From positions 62,001 through 126,000 of the forward strand of contig JABYQS010000079.1 of the NCBI GenBank assembly GCA_022592435.1: DNA of 64,000 bases, written 5' to 3'. The notes below the pieces were generated by a model that saw only the letters and a list, made by a program, of their open reading frames with translations, searched no databases and was not told the DNA's origin. This document shows, in pieces, positions 12,351 through 22,244 of the stretch. The position numbers and the translations under genes were made by a program. The DNA comes from Cerioporus squamosus (lineage: Eukaryota > Basidiomycota > Agaricomycetes > Polyporales > Polyporaceae). Numbering within the stretch: position 1 is the first letter of the stretch; every line of letters begins with the position of its first letter.

Positions 12351-13455
12351 CTAACTACCGTCTTCTTGGTCGGCTTCCATCTGATCGGCAGTGCTGGTAT
12401 GTCGGATGATATCGAACAGTTGAGGCTGCCAATGGCGCAGTCTAACAGCGTCGCGCTCAGCGAGCTGCGCCTCCCTAGCGCGTCCGGTCATGAACACTTT
12501 CAGAAAGCGCCGTGTATCGTCTTCGTCCCCTAGATATAGCTTGAAATCGCCGATCCCGCGTGTCCCATGCCAGTGTATAATGCGATACCGCTAGTCAGTC
12601 GAAGGTGAGTTCGGACTTTCTTGATTGAACAAAGGACACGTACCTCAGAGTAGCTCTGGATGGGCCAGTCCCCCGAGAACCATTGAAGGACGGCAGGGTC
12701 CGCCTTAAGGCCGGGATCTGAGGAGGGCTCGTCGTTGTCGGTGGGTTCCTGGAGCTCGTACGCGAGTAGAACATCTAGAACACAAAGATCGGTGAGCCTA
12801 TATCTCGTTGACGCATCCTAAGAGCTCACATCGTTCGAAGCTACGAGCTTCAAGCACCACTAGACGCACCGACGTCCAAGTCGTGTCTTCGACGATATCA
12901 TCGGGGTCCTGAGGTCGTCGAGCAACCGGCTCCAAGGAAAGCCCAGCCTGTGCGGAGAAGCGAACCACACTAGAGATAGTAAATATGTCAGAGGCTTCCA
13001 GATAGGTATAGTTCGGAGACCCACAAGTAGTCAGCCATGAACGCGAAGCTTCAGAGAGAGAGAGTCGATGGTAGGTGGGTGCACTGGGCTGGCACGTTCG
13101 CACCTCCTGTAAAGACCTTTGAACCGTGCCAATGAACAGGACCCCGTGAAAATGCCATGCCGGGCACAAGCAAGCCTTACAACGTACGACCTCTGCGAAG
13201 CGGGACCAGACCCCAATCCGAATGATCACATCTCGGCTCTCGAGATCTAGGGTTTCGGTCCGCTTGCGCAGGCCTGGAACTACTCTATCTACTCCCACGG
13301 TTGTCACTTCTGATTCAACCGAATGGCTAGTTCCTCCCGAATCCTCACATGCACAGAAGTAACCGCTCCAATAACACGTCGCAGGAACCCACGAAGCCCG
13401 CGCTTCTATCAGCCGTGCTTTCGTCAGGACCGTGTGTCGCGACTCGCAAGTCATC
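12351..13455 (-). CDS. Hypothetical protein, several exons
   Basis: The 3' half splices cleanly: LVVLEARSFER joins YVLLAYELQEP across an intron ending TTCTAG. Then WPIQSYSE joins RYRIIHWHGTRGIGDFKLYL across an intron ending GACTAG, and the frame closes at 12351 after ADQMEADQEDGS. The 5' half contains VDRVVPGLRKRTETLDLES and VIIRIGVWSRFAE, with two further likely introns (acceptors near 13133 and 12972). The ATG at 13455 is the first in the long frame, but the true start is uncertain. No signal peptide or membrane helix is seen. I do not recognise it. The closing segment is rich in charged residues and looks globular. Confidence 0.6.
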
Positions 13456-13568
13456 GGTTCTTCCACTTGCTGATTTCGTCTCAATAGCGTCCGACACGTT
13501 CCTCCGATCACCGCCACTAGCGGACACTACAATGAGTTACACGAGTGCGTAAGGTTGCAACGACAACG

Positions 13569-14161
13569 CTAGGACGTCAAAGCGGCTTTGAGGACGTGTA
13601 ACGCTACTCCGAGTAGAGCAACCGCGCCCAGTGTAACTTTCCAACCCATGCGGTAAGTGCGCCGGCTTTCCCTATAGTAGCGTCCGCTTCGGCCCATGAA
13701 CGCTGCGAAGTCGAGATCCTCGTCCAAGCATTGTCCGAGCTCGCTCGCGATTTCCCTGGCTGTGTGCAGCGGAAGAGCGGGGTATAGAGTCTGCAACTCC
13801 TGAGTGAGTCCAAGCTGCTTAACCCTGTCCTCGAGGTGGCAAAGTCGCTCACGCTACCCTGCAAACTCTCCTTGGTCCGCACGAACACGAGATACGCGCT
13901 GTTTGTAGGCAAGCACTGCTTGTCAATATACCCTGCAAGCGTGTTAGATGATGCATATCAAGACGACTGCGACACTCACAGCAGAGCGCCTTCAAGCCGA
14001 GGGCGCGGACTGTAACCCCCGTTTCTTCAACGTCTTCCAGCAGCACGCCCTTGTACTGTTCCGGATTCTTCTACATAGCACATTAGCGGTGAATCAACTG
14101 CTTCAAGAATCCCTTAACCCACCAACGACATGCCGACTTTGCAAGACAGGATGTCCACCAT
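13569..14161 (-). CDS. Small tail-anchored protein (hypothetical)
   Basis: Starting at ATG 14161 (MVDILSCKVGMSL), introns join to KNPEQYKGVLLEDVEETGV and then YIDKQCLPTNSAYLVFVRT. The protein ends with a soluble acidic segment (ASELGQCLDEDLDFAAFMG) and a C-terminal hydrophobic helix, GWKVTLGAVALLGVALHVL, only seven residues from the stop. That is the layout of a tail-anchored membrane protein. Near 13850 the frame must shift by one to keep the coil LCHLEDRVKQLGLTQELQ. This is either a very short intron or a real frameshift. The family is unknown. A second tail-anchored gene lies at 16429-17150 on the same strand. Confidence 0.55.
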
Positions 14162-14661
14162 TGTGAGCGTAAGTGGGGCAAGTATTGTACTCGATCTGGC
14201 TGACGGATCGCGTCGTTGCAACCTACAAAGTAAGGGTGGAAGCGACCCGCATGTGAGCTGTGAGTCAAGTTGTGACCCATGTTGATCCATGCGGCAAACA
14301 TTGACCATGACCTGATTGCAGATCCGCCGGGAATGCGGTCCGGTGAAGGACTAGGGGCCTCGAATAAAGAGACACGGCGTATTGGGATTGGTGGATCGAT
14401 ATACAAGCACCGTGGCCAACTCCGGCGGTGATGCTCATGTGAGTATAAGCCGCGGGCGATGATCCCTCCAGGGTCTTCAGCGAGAAGCAGGAAGATTCGA
14501 TTTGCCCCGCTCGACACGCTGCCACTGCGGCTCTCCGAAATCCCGCATATGAAATCCGAACGATGCCTCAGTCGGCCGTGTCCGAATCAGAGGCGTGATC
14601 TTCAAGTGTCGGTTGGACAGTCTCGTTCCTCCTCTGACCCGCCTCTTGATAGCATGCTGGG
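14162..14661. other. Intergenic between divergent genes
   Basis: This 0.5-kb gap separates the minus-strand tail-anchored gene from the plus-strand gene that follows, so it probably holds both promoters. A minus-strand open frame covers much of it, but it has no recognisable domain and may simply be a shadow. Confidence 0.35.
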
Positions 14662-15703
14662 ATGCCTAATCCACCCACCTACAATACGCGTGAGTACCGT
14701 CGAGTGAACTCAATTTGCCAGTGCTGAAGCTTCCCGTGCGGAGGTACGCGATTGGTTCTCAGAGACGTCGCAAGAGAGTCCCTGACCCAGATAACTTTCG
14801 ACGAGCTGCTGCGTCGAGGTACTGTATTGACAATCATTTCGCCCAGTGTAGGCCATCTCATGCACCATTCCCAGTTGAGGAACAGATCGCAGAGGATGGC
14901 CTCCAAGTTAGCCGTGGATGTCGGTCTAGAGTGCAGACAGCGGTGACCAACATAGTGAGCATCATCTAATTTGAACCGTTCACACTGCATACCCACTGAT
15001 GAGACCGTCTATTTTCGCATTGTCAGGCTCGTAGCCATCGCTTGAGGTTGCAGCGCGATGGAGACGAGACACTTGTGTGCATAACTGCCGAGGGCCTGCA
15101 GGAGTAAGCGTTCGGGTTGGGGTCTAACGTCAGTGACCGCTCATATGCCATCAGATTTGCGGCTTATGGCACCATCCCGATACACCCTGCTGGAAGCCCG
15201 CGGCTCAAGCGTATGTCACGAGATGAGGCAAGTACTTACCTTGTCATTCAATGGTCATTCATGTCATACACCGACGTGCTGATACTCATATGCAGTTGGA
15301 GAGAGAGGTGGAGGTGCTCAACGACATTGCTCAGAAAATTCAGCAAGCCGTCCGAGAAGTGAAACCTGGAAGTCCCGCGGCTGACGATCCGGCTGTTGCC
15401 GTAGACGAAGTGAGCGACTCTTCGCGGGGGGACCCGTCATGACGCTGTGTGGCACACTGACGCTTGTCAGGTACGCAACGCAATAGACCATTCCAAAGCC
15501 CTCGATGAACAAGTGAGAGGATCCTTCCTCGTATATATTGTACAAGGAAGACTTACTGACTGATCTGTTTCCAGACTACAGCTCTGTACACTGCCATGGG
15601 CGAGAATTCAAAGCGAGAGCGGTACTTGAAAGGCCTGTTGAAGGAGGGCGACGCGCATACTGCAGGCGGGGATCAGGCTGGTCCTAGTCGTAGCGCCGTG
15701 TGA
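14662..15703 (+). CDS. Coiled-coil hypothetical protein, multi-exon
   Basis: Six or seven short exons join in frame. They include MPNPPTYNT, then a basic region (RRRKRVPDPDNFRRAAASRY), then DGDETLVCITAEGLQE, AAYGTIPIHPAGSPRL, a coiled coil (QLEREVEVLNDIAQKIQQAV), VRNAIDHSKALDEQ, and ALYTAMGENSKRERYLKGLL before the stop at 15701. Introns have normal GT-AG ends (for example GTGAGC...TGTCAG), though the first would be only about 32 bp, so the extreme 5' end is uncertain. There is no membrane segment. The basic N-terminus plus C-terminal coil suggests a self-associating, possibly nucleic-acid-binding protein, but this is inference. Confidence 0.6.
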
Positions 15704-16428
15704 CCGTGAATTCAAACTGATTGTAGGCGCGATCGCGAGTCACTGAATTCAGTTCAAACGCTACGGCGTCTTGGCCAACGATACGCATCCATGCACTGGA
15801 TCAACGCAATTCGTCGCACTGAACTCCGCTGATGGAGTGTGCGCCATCCGGCCCTCTTTTTCAGTGCCCGAACTTCTACCACAAGTCGAACCAGGACGGC
15901 GCAATTGCGGCGCGGCGGTGCTTGAGTATATCGAGGGCGAGGAGGAAGAGGACACCGTCTTCGGAGCGCCAGCTAAATCCGGAGCGCCCACGGATCGGAA
16001 AGCCCCGCGCTGGTCTGAAGCGTCCTCCTCCTCCTACTCCTTGCAAGCTTGTAATCCGTGTACTATCTGAACCGCTCCTTCCCTCTCTTCGCTTGTGTCG
16101 TTTACTCCTATCTCCCTCGAACAGCCTCGGCGCTTGTTAGACGCGACATCCGCAAAATCGCCAACCACAGGCCGCTCAAGCGCGGTGGACGTCTCGGGAG
16201 TGTAGGGCAATCCGTCCGCATGGTTTTGGTGGAGAACATCGGATTTGCGTAGAGGCAGAGTTATTGGAGGCAGACATATGCCGCGGTGCTTGCAGTATCA
16301 TCGGTATGTATCAGTAATTATGCGTCGTTGGGTGTCGGTCGTTGGCAATGGCGGTATCGTTAAGCTTATTCGCAGTTTTGACCTCCGGCGTATCTCCTCC
16401 GATAGCCTCATCCAATGCATCATACCAT
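15704..16428. other. No confident gene
   Basis: A plus-strand open frame at 15771-16070 contains EYIEGEEEEDTVFG and a Pro/Ser-rich end, and an overlapping frame is basic. Neither has a clear start, splice partners or known motif. It may be an exon of an unrecognised gene or 3' sequence of the preceding gene. Confidence 0.3.
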
Positions 16429-17150
16429 CTAGCAAAGGGACACAATGATCACTATGGCGGATAGTGCTACGATCACCCAGCCCATGATAGGCTCCTCGTT
16501 CTCCTTAACAGCCGGTTTGCGGGGGGGTTCTGTGATCTTTACCAGCTTCGACGCGTTCAGGAGGTCGTCAGGGACTTCCATCGTAACGATGTCTTGCGGT
16601 AACTACAAAATCGTCTTTCGGTCAGTACCTTCATTCCCTGCAGGACAGGTCTTGGTGAGTGTCCTACTTCTTTCCCGAGCAGAGCACGGAGCTGAATTGC
16701 TTCTTCAGGGACATCGTCCCCCAGGTACCCTAACGCGAAAGTGTCGTGACTGACTGGTACTAAAGCTCCTAGTTTTCGATTGGGTACTTACAATGCAGAG
16801 CGTCCAGGATGAGGGAGCGCAACTTCCTCTCACTGATCAGGAACCGCGCCTCAAAACCGCCTCCCTCTTCTACTGGAGTTACCTGAGCCAAGTGACTGCA
16901 GGTGAGAGGAGATCGCATCGTTCAAGCGGCGGACTCACCATGATGACACCCACTTCACTACCATCCTGCTTATCCGATCCCACGTCTTCAACTATCTTGC
17001 GCTTGTGCGAACCGCGAACCTTCTCGTCAAGATCGAAGTATGTGAGCTGCGAACTATGTTAATAGTTTGCATTAGTGGGTAGATAGTACTACTGACTGTT
17101 GGTTCCAGTGGCCGTCCGACTGGTACCTTGACAAGGGGCGTGTTTGACAT
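16429..17150 (-). CDS. Small tail-anchored protein (hypothetical), five exons
   Basis: ATG at 17150 begins MSNTPLVKVPVGRPLEPT. Introns then join TYFDLDEKVRGSHKRKIVED, VTPVEEGGGFEARFLISERK, YLGDDVPEEAIQLRALLGKE and LPQDIVTMEVPDDLLNASKL. The last exon ends with a single C-terminal helix, GWVIVALSAIVIIVSLC, immediately before the stop. About 160 residues in all, and every junction keeps frame with GT-AG sites, so the gene looks functional. The topology is tail-anchored, with the bulk of the protein cytosolic. The family is unknown. It is divergent from the plus-strand gene at 17542, with 391 bp between the start codons. Confidence 0.7.
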
Positions 17151-17541
17151 GCTTCTGTTCGGGTGGAAGGGGTCTGAGGTGACGACGGAGGATGATGGTG
17201 TAGACGGCGGGCAAAGGAGCGTTCGTCGAAACGTGTATGTTTGCGTTTTCAGGGCCCCGGGTCGGCTGGATGCAACGATGCACAGACGCACGCACGCAGG
17301 TACGTTGTGTTGTGCGTCCTCATCGAGATCCAAATTCATCTCGCGATTGCTCGGATGTCCGCGCGAAACACACGCAGACCTTGTTCGTGGCTTGCGTCAC
17401 AAAACACAACCCCTCCCCCCAAGCTGCGTCTACGTACGCCTCGCTATGTCCACGATGGCTCTTCTCTGGATATATCTTGGGACCGGCGGAGCAGAATGGA
17501 GGCCATACCAAAGAAGGCTCTCCCCATACCTTCGAGTCGCC
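17151..17541. promoter_or_regulatory. Probable bidirectional promoter region
   Basis: This 391-bp interval lies between the start codons of two divergent, cleanly spliced genes (17150 minus and 17542 plus), so it should contain both promoters. I see no unambiguous TATA box. Overlapping open frames here have no recognisable domain. Confidence 0.4.
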
Positions 17542-18525
17542 ATGGCCCCCACGACATACCTGCAACGTAAGTCAACGGTCGCTCGCAACATATACTTTAC
17601 TGAAGCTGTGATCTATATAGACGTCCAGAACGTGCTTAGTATCCTAGTCCGTGACGGCGACACCAGAATAAATTATGAGCGAATGATGATCAAAGGTGCG
17701 CCTCACCTTTTGCTTCGACTCTGATCGCTCAGTTGAGGACGGTTCAGTCCACACCCGTAAACGCTGGGATGGAGAAGAACCTGTACTTCATCATCGTCGT
17801 CTGATCCACACCGCCATCATGCGAGAGGTAAGCGAAGATCAAGCCTCGCACAGCTATGGCTAACTTGGGAGCCTTAGGTGTGGGCGAAGAGGGTCCGCGT
17901 GACTGGGAAGAATGAGGGCCGCGTCATCACGGTCACTGACTACGGGGTGCCGTTGTAAGTATTCTCCGCCGCCAACCAGTTTGGGCACTGACCAACTCCA
18001 GTTACTTGGTCTGGAAGAAACCAGAACGACAGCCAGGAGGCAAGTCCGGCCGTGCTGCGCTCGGGAGGAATAGAGCAGAGGTACGTTGGGCTGCTGTCTC
18101 TTGCAGATGGGAACGATTGATAGGCAACAGCTCATGGTGGAATATGTTCGAACGGCCACTCTGTTGTCGTCTCTTCGTGAGCTGCTCGCAGACTTCGCTG
18201 AAGGCTCCCATTGGGATGTCAGGAACCTTCCAGACCTAGTACGACCATCCTCTGCGTATCGTGGTGCGCAACTTACTATCCCGCACCAGGTTCGGGATGT
18301 CCTACAGACCGAGACTTATAAACTGCAGCAGGTGCGTAGTCCTCGGCTGCCTACGCGTGTGTGGTTCCAGCGTTCCTGACGGCCTCTGGCACTTGATAGA
18401 ATATAGACCTCAGTCAGCAAGTACTCGACGGGAGTCTGAGGATCAAGTCTCTGGAGAACGAGTTGCGTAGGCGCGGCACTGCGGTCACTACTAGCGACGT
18501 GGCTGCCGAACTAGTAGACCGTTGA
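17542..18525 (+). CDS. Hypothetical protein with C-terminal coiled coil, multi-exon
   Basis: The ATG sits in a good context (TCGCCATGG). Exons join in frame: MAPTTYLQ to HVQNVLSILVRDGDTRINYE, then VEDGSVHTRKRWDGEEP, VWAKRVRVTGKNEGRVITVT, YLVWKKPERQPGG, MGTIDRQQLMVEYVRTATLL, and finally NIDLSQQVLDGSLRIKSLEN with the stop at 18523. The final exon is a predicted coiled coil. There is no signal peptide or membrane helix. All introns are about 26-65 bp with standard ends; the 26-bp one near 18080-18105 is short enough to be doubtful. I do not recognise the family. Intact frames across seven exons support a real gene. Confidence 0.65.
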
Positions 18526-19439
18526 TATGCTCTTGCTTTTGTTGATCACTAACCGTTATTTGCCAATGCCGATTTATTTACTGTCCGATATGAGGCAGCA
18601 ATCATGTTACCGGACCTTGGACGACTCTGGGTCTGGTACTTTCAACGCTCAGACTTACTTTCGTTGTATAGCTTGGACCAGCGAAGTGTACACTGTAAGC
18701 AAACTGTACGTCAGTTCCAACTCTCATCTGGATTCCTCTGCGCTCACCGTCGGTATTGCGACAAGACTAAGCAGGTTCTCACCGATCAAGCCCAGGAGCC
18801 TAAGACCCATACTGCAGACCCTAAGTATACGTCGATTGAACACACCGAAATGTCTTTTAATTGGACCCGCAGGAAATGTACCTGCGCGCGCAGACCACAC
18901 CAGAAACTTTCCCGGGTGTCGATAGCCTCGAGATCCCTTTGCTATGAACGTTGGAAGAGTACGGAATCATACACCACTTCACCGTCCTCTAGGACACATC
19001 AATTCGGCCTGCATGACCAGCGACACCTGCGCGGCAAGAACGGTGCCAGCACGAACCTCGAACAGGTGGTATCCCGATGGGAGGAACTTGAGCTCGAGCC
19101 TCGAGGCCTGGGGCTGGGTGCGGCTAGTCAAACAATTGGCCGCGCTCACTCCGTACGTCATTTCGAACCACGCCCATCAGGGGCTGGTTTGATACGTCGT
19201 CCCGCAGATATTCCCAGGACAGCCCTCTCGACGAGGAGCAGTTGCGCTCCATGGCTGTCACGGTCCCACGGCACATTCCCGGTGCCTAGCTGCTTCCTCA
19301 CCTCAGCAGAGTGGTAGGGCGCACCTGCAGAGTGACCTCGCTTCTTCATCGCGCATGCAACTCGTGCTGGTCAGCGAATAGACTTCAGGAGCGCGATGCT
19401 CCCTATACTCCCCGATTCTGCCTCCCTGATCTGCTCATC
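18526..19439. other. No recognisable gene
   Basis: A plus-strand frame of 237 codons (18604-19317) and minus-strand frames overlap here. None has a consistent splice pattern or family motif, and the plus frame has a composition typical of spurious open frames (Arg/Ser/His-rich). It probably contains the promoter of the WD40 gene. Confidence 0.35.
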
Positions 19440-21323
19440 ATGCCTGGTTGGGCCAGCGCGTATGTTGAACTGCACGCCTTAACCGGTGGTCACAGCGACA
19501 CTGTCAATCATCTCTCTTTCTCTCCCGACGGCTTGTACTTGGCAAGTTGCAGCGACGACCAATCTCTCATCATCTGGAATGTCCCGGAGGGGCGTATGCT
19601 GTACCGAGCTCTTTTCAAGTCGAAGGTCGACCGATCCATCTGGCATCCTTTATACCCGGAGACCGTCCTGGTTGGATGCGACAACGGGTACCTTTACCAA
19701 CTGCACGAGTTTTCCCCGGTGAGCCGCCCCACCCACTACCCTGTAAATCTGTCCTCATCAGCTGTGATAGGCCGGAGGCGAGAGGACCCAGATTGAACTC
19801 GGTGTGCGAAGCACCATTCACTGCCTCGCGTACGATGGGAGCATACGCTGTTTGGCCGTTGGGCTCGGTATGGACGTGTATGTTACGCGGGAGGTCGAGC
19901 AAGGTATGGAGCTTTCTTGAAGTGCTCAGCCAGGTCAGAGTTCACTAAGCATTGATTCGACCAGATCGCTACGAGAGTGTGTGCATGTTCCCTTCGCCAA
20001 CACTGCCGCAGCAGTCCGGAAACCGGCGAGACAATACTCGACAACTTCCTGTGCCACGGGACGTGGGAGATCGCGAGAACAGACTACAGCCAGTGAATGT
20101 CCACTTCCTAAAGTCGGGCGAGCAACTGCTGGCTTCCTATCTCGCTCACGGGATAATGTGAGACTACCGTTCACTGCCATTGTTCACCTCTCACGCTCAC
20201 ACCTGATCACAGCTGTTGGGATACTCGAAGCCAAACGACGCTGTGGACGTTCATACCGGGCGGAGCTACCATGTGAGTCAACCCGCCTCACCCACGGATC
20301 AGAGTACTAACGTTGCCAATGGCAGAGGATCCAGTGCATTGAGTCCGCTGGGCGACGATATCGCTGTATACAACGTTGTAGACGGCGTAGACATCTACGG
20401 TATCAAGTCTGGCGGTGGTATCAGGCGCAAACCCAAACGGATCTTGAAGTACCCTCGCGTGCCGCGAACCAAGCATGCCGTTCAAGTCACGTACATTATT
20501 GATGGTCGCGGTATCGTATGCGGGACCACCACCGGCGATGTCTGCGTCTGGGATACCGCTAATGGCGAGGTGTACCAAGTTCTCAACCATGACAAGGATG
20601 AGATCGTTCAAGCAGTATCTGTGCGCGCATCAGACCTATCTCACAACTCCCCCGTTACTAACCTCTTGCCTTAAGGGTGTCGCCCGTGGTAAGTATAGCT
20701 ACGTCGCCACTGCAACTGTGGACAAGGGTCAATCAACGTACATCAAGGTATGGAGGGCAAAGTATGGTAAGTCGCCTATATAATTCAGCAGTCGTCGTTC
20801 TCATCCTTCGCAGTTCCGTTGGCTGATGTTGCTTTCACCAACAAAGTTTATCATGCAGTCCGCGCTGTGAAGGTCTGTCGCATGCTGAACCTCTCTCGTC
20901 ACTCTCGAGCTAACTGACACTTGTTAGGATTCGAACGAGTTCTCCCGGTCGAAGGTCGTCTTCTATCGTTGGATTCTTCCAGCACTTGGCCTCATCTGTA
21001 CGGCCATACTCGTGGGATGGCTCGCGTCCAACCTTCCCTGGCAGGAGATATGGGCCGTCGGTGCCTCTGCAGTACGTCGTCGTCAGTACGAGAGAACCGC
21101 CACTGGGCTGCTGATGACGTTACAGCTTTCTAACGCTACCGAATACATGCGCATCGCGAGTCAGGGCGTCTTTACGTCAAGTATCGCTCTGTACGCTGCT
21201 GCGCATGCCTGGGTCAGGGCGTACATGCGCGACACCCTGGAAGAGTTGAGGGTCACACTCGTAGAATGGTTACGCGTGGACGAAGTAGTCGTCCGCAGGC
21301 TTCCTCGCGATGAGCAGGTGTAG
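19440..21323 (+). CDS. WD40-repeat protein with C-terminal membrane helix
   Basis: This is an intact multi-exon gene. Exon 1 (19440-19718) encodes a canonical WD repeat: GGHSDTVNHLSFSPDGLYLA followed by SCSDDQSLIIWNV. Later exons give IELGVRSTIHCLAYDGSIR, GIICWDTRSQTTLWTF, IAVYNVVDGVDIYGIKSGG and GIVCGTTTGDVCVWDTANGE, further beta-propeller blades. The last exon has one strong hydrophobic helix (WILPALGLICTAILVGWLA) and ends in an acidic/basic tail (LEELRVTLVEWLRVDEVVVR). WD40 propellers are protein-binding platforms; here the platform would be tethered to a membrane with the propeller cytosolic (inference). Frames hold over all junctions I tested. The last exon may contain one more intron. 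Confidence 0.78.
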
Positions 21324-22244
21324 GGTTCCTCCCGTCCACAATGAGGCTTGATGCACACGTATCGGCGTGAGCATGCCAGGACTCGCGGCAAGTCATGCGG
21401 GGCATCCCAACGTACCTATGTACTGCCGAATGCCGATATGCCGGCGAATATCCCCCAAACTTGCGCCTAATGCATCATGCATCATGACGCGACTGTTGCG
21501 CCATGTTGGCGGCCTGGGCACGTCTCGCCACTATAAGACAGGCGTTCTGATAGAAGAACGGGCGACGGTACCCTGATCTCTGCCCGGAACCTCGTCCGAA
21601 AGACTGTTACGTGTACAATAGCGTCCGCTCATCGTCGAACGGATGCAATGCGTAAACAGACCCTCCATTCCCTTTGGGGAGAGGAGAGGAAAGACGGCGC
21701 ATGGAGGCGGACTCGGATGCAAACCGCAGCATGAGGTTAGTTCATTTCGGGAAGCGCGCATACATTCGGAACCAATGTGGGACTGTGGAACCCCGGGGCT
21801 ACATTCGATAGGCTCGCTTTGTGGGCGTGCAGTAGATAAGCTCGTTATGTGGGCGTGCTGGTGCGCGCGCGAGTCGAACCTGGGCCTCATGACACAATCA
21901 GAGCACTGTCCACTGACGCTTGTACGTAGGCGTGTAGTGATCGAGATTCATCGGGATCCGGGATCCTCCGCCGTGCCGCGGGCAGCCATTGGCGCTTCGC
22001 ACCCCGTCTCCTGCCACCAGTGCCAGGATGTAGGCTGTCGAGCTGTTGCTGCGTTGAGAGTTGCACACACTGCTGCTGCCATGCTGCACTCACTTTTAAC
22101 TCGTGTCGAGACAGGCGGACTCGCTCATAGGACCACGCTGAAGTAGATTATGAAGGGCCCTGGGCTACGTGTCTAAGCCAACTTCCCGCCGCACACAAAC
22201 TCTCTCCCATTGTCAATATACGGTATACTCCTTGAGCAGCACCT
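21324..22244. other. Intergenic, no recognisable gene
   Basis: An open frame at 21643-22146 has no domain or splice partners. A short word, TGTGGGCGTGC, occurs twice (about 21820 and 21849). This is probably the downstream region of the WD40 gene and the promoter of the next gene. Confidence 0.35.

Noticed and set aside
18604..19317. 237-codon plus-strand open frame
   Set aside because: No domain, no splice context, composition typical of chance frames, and it precedes a well-defined WD40 start.
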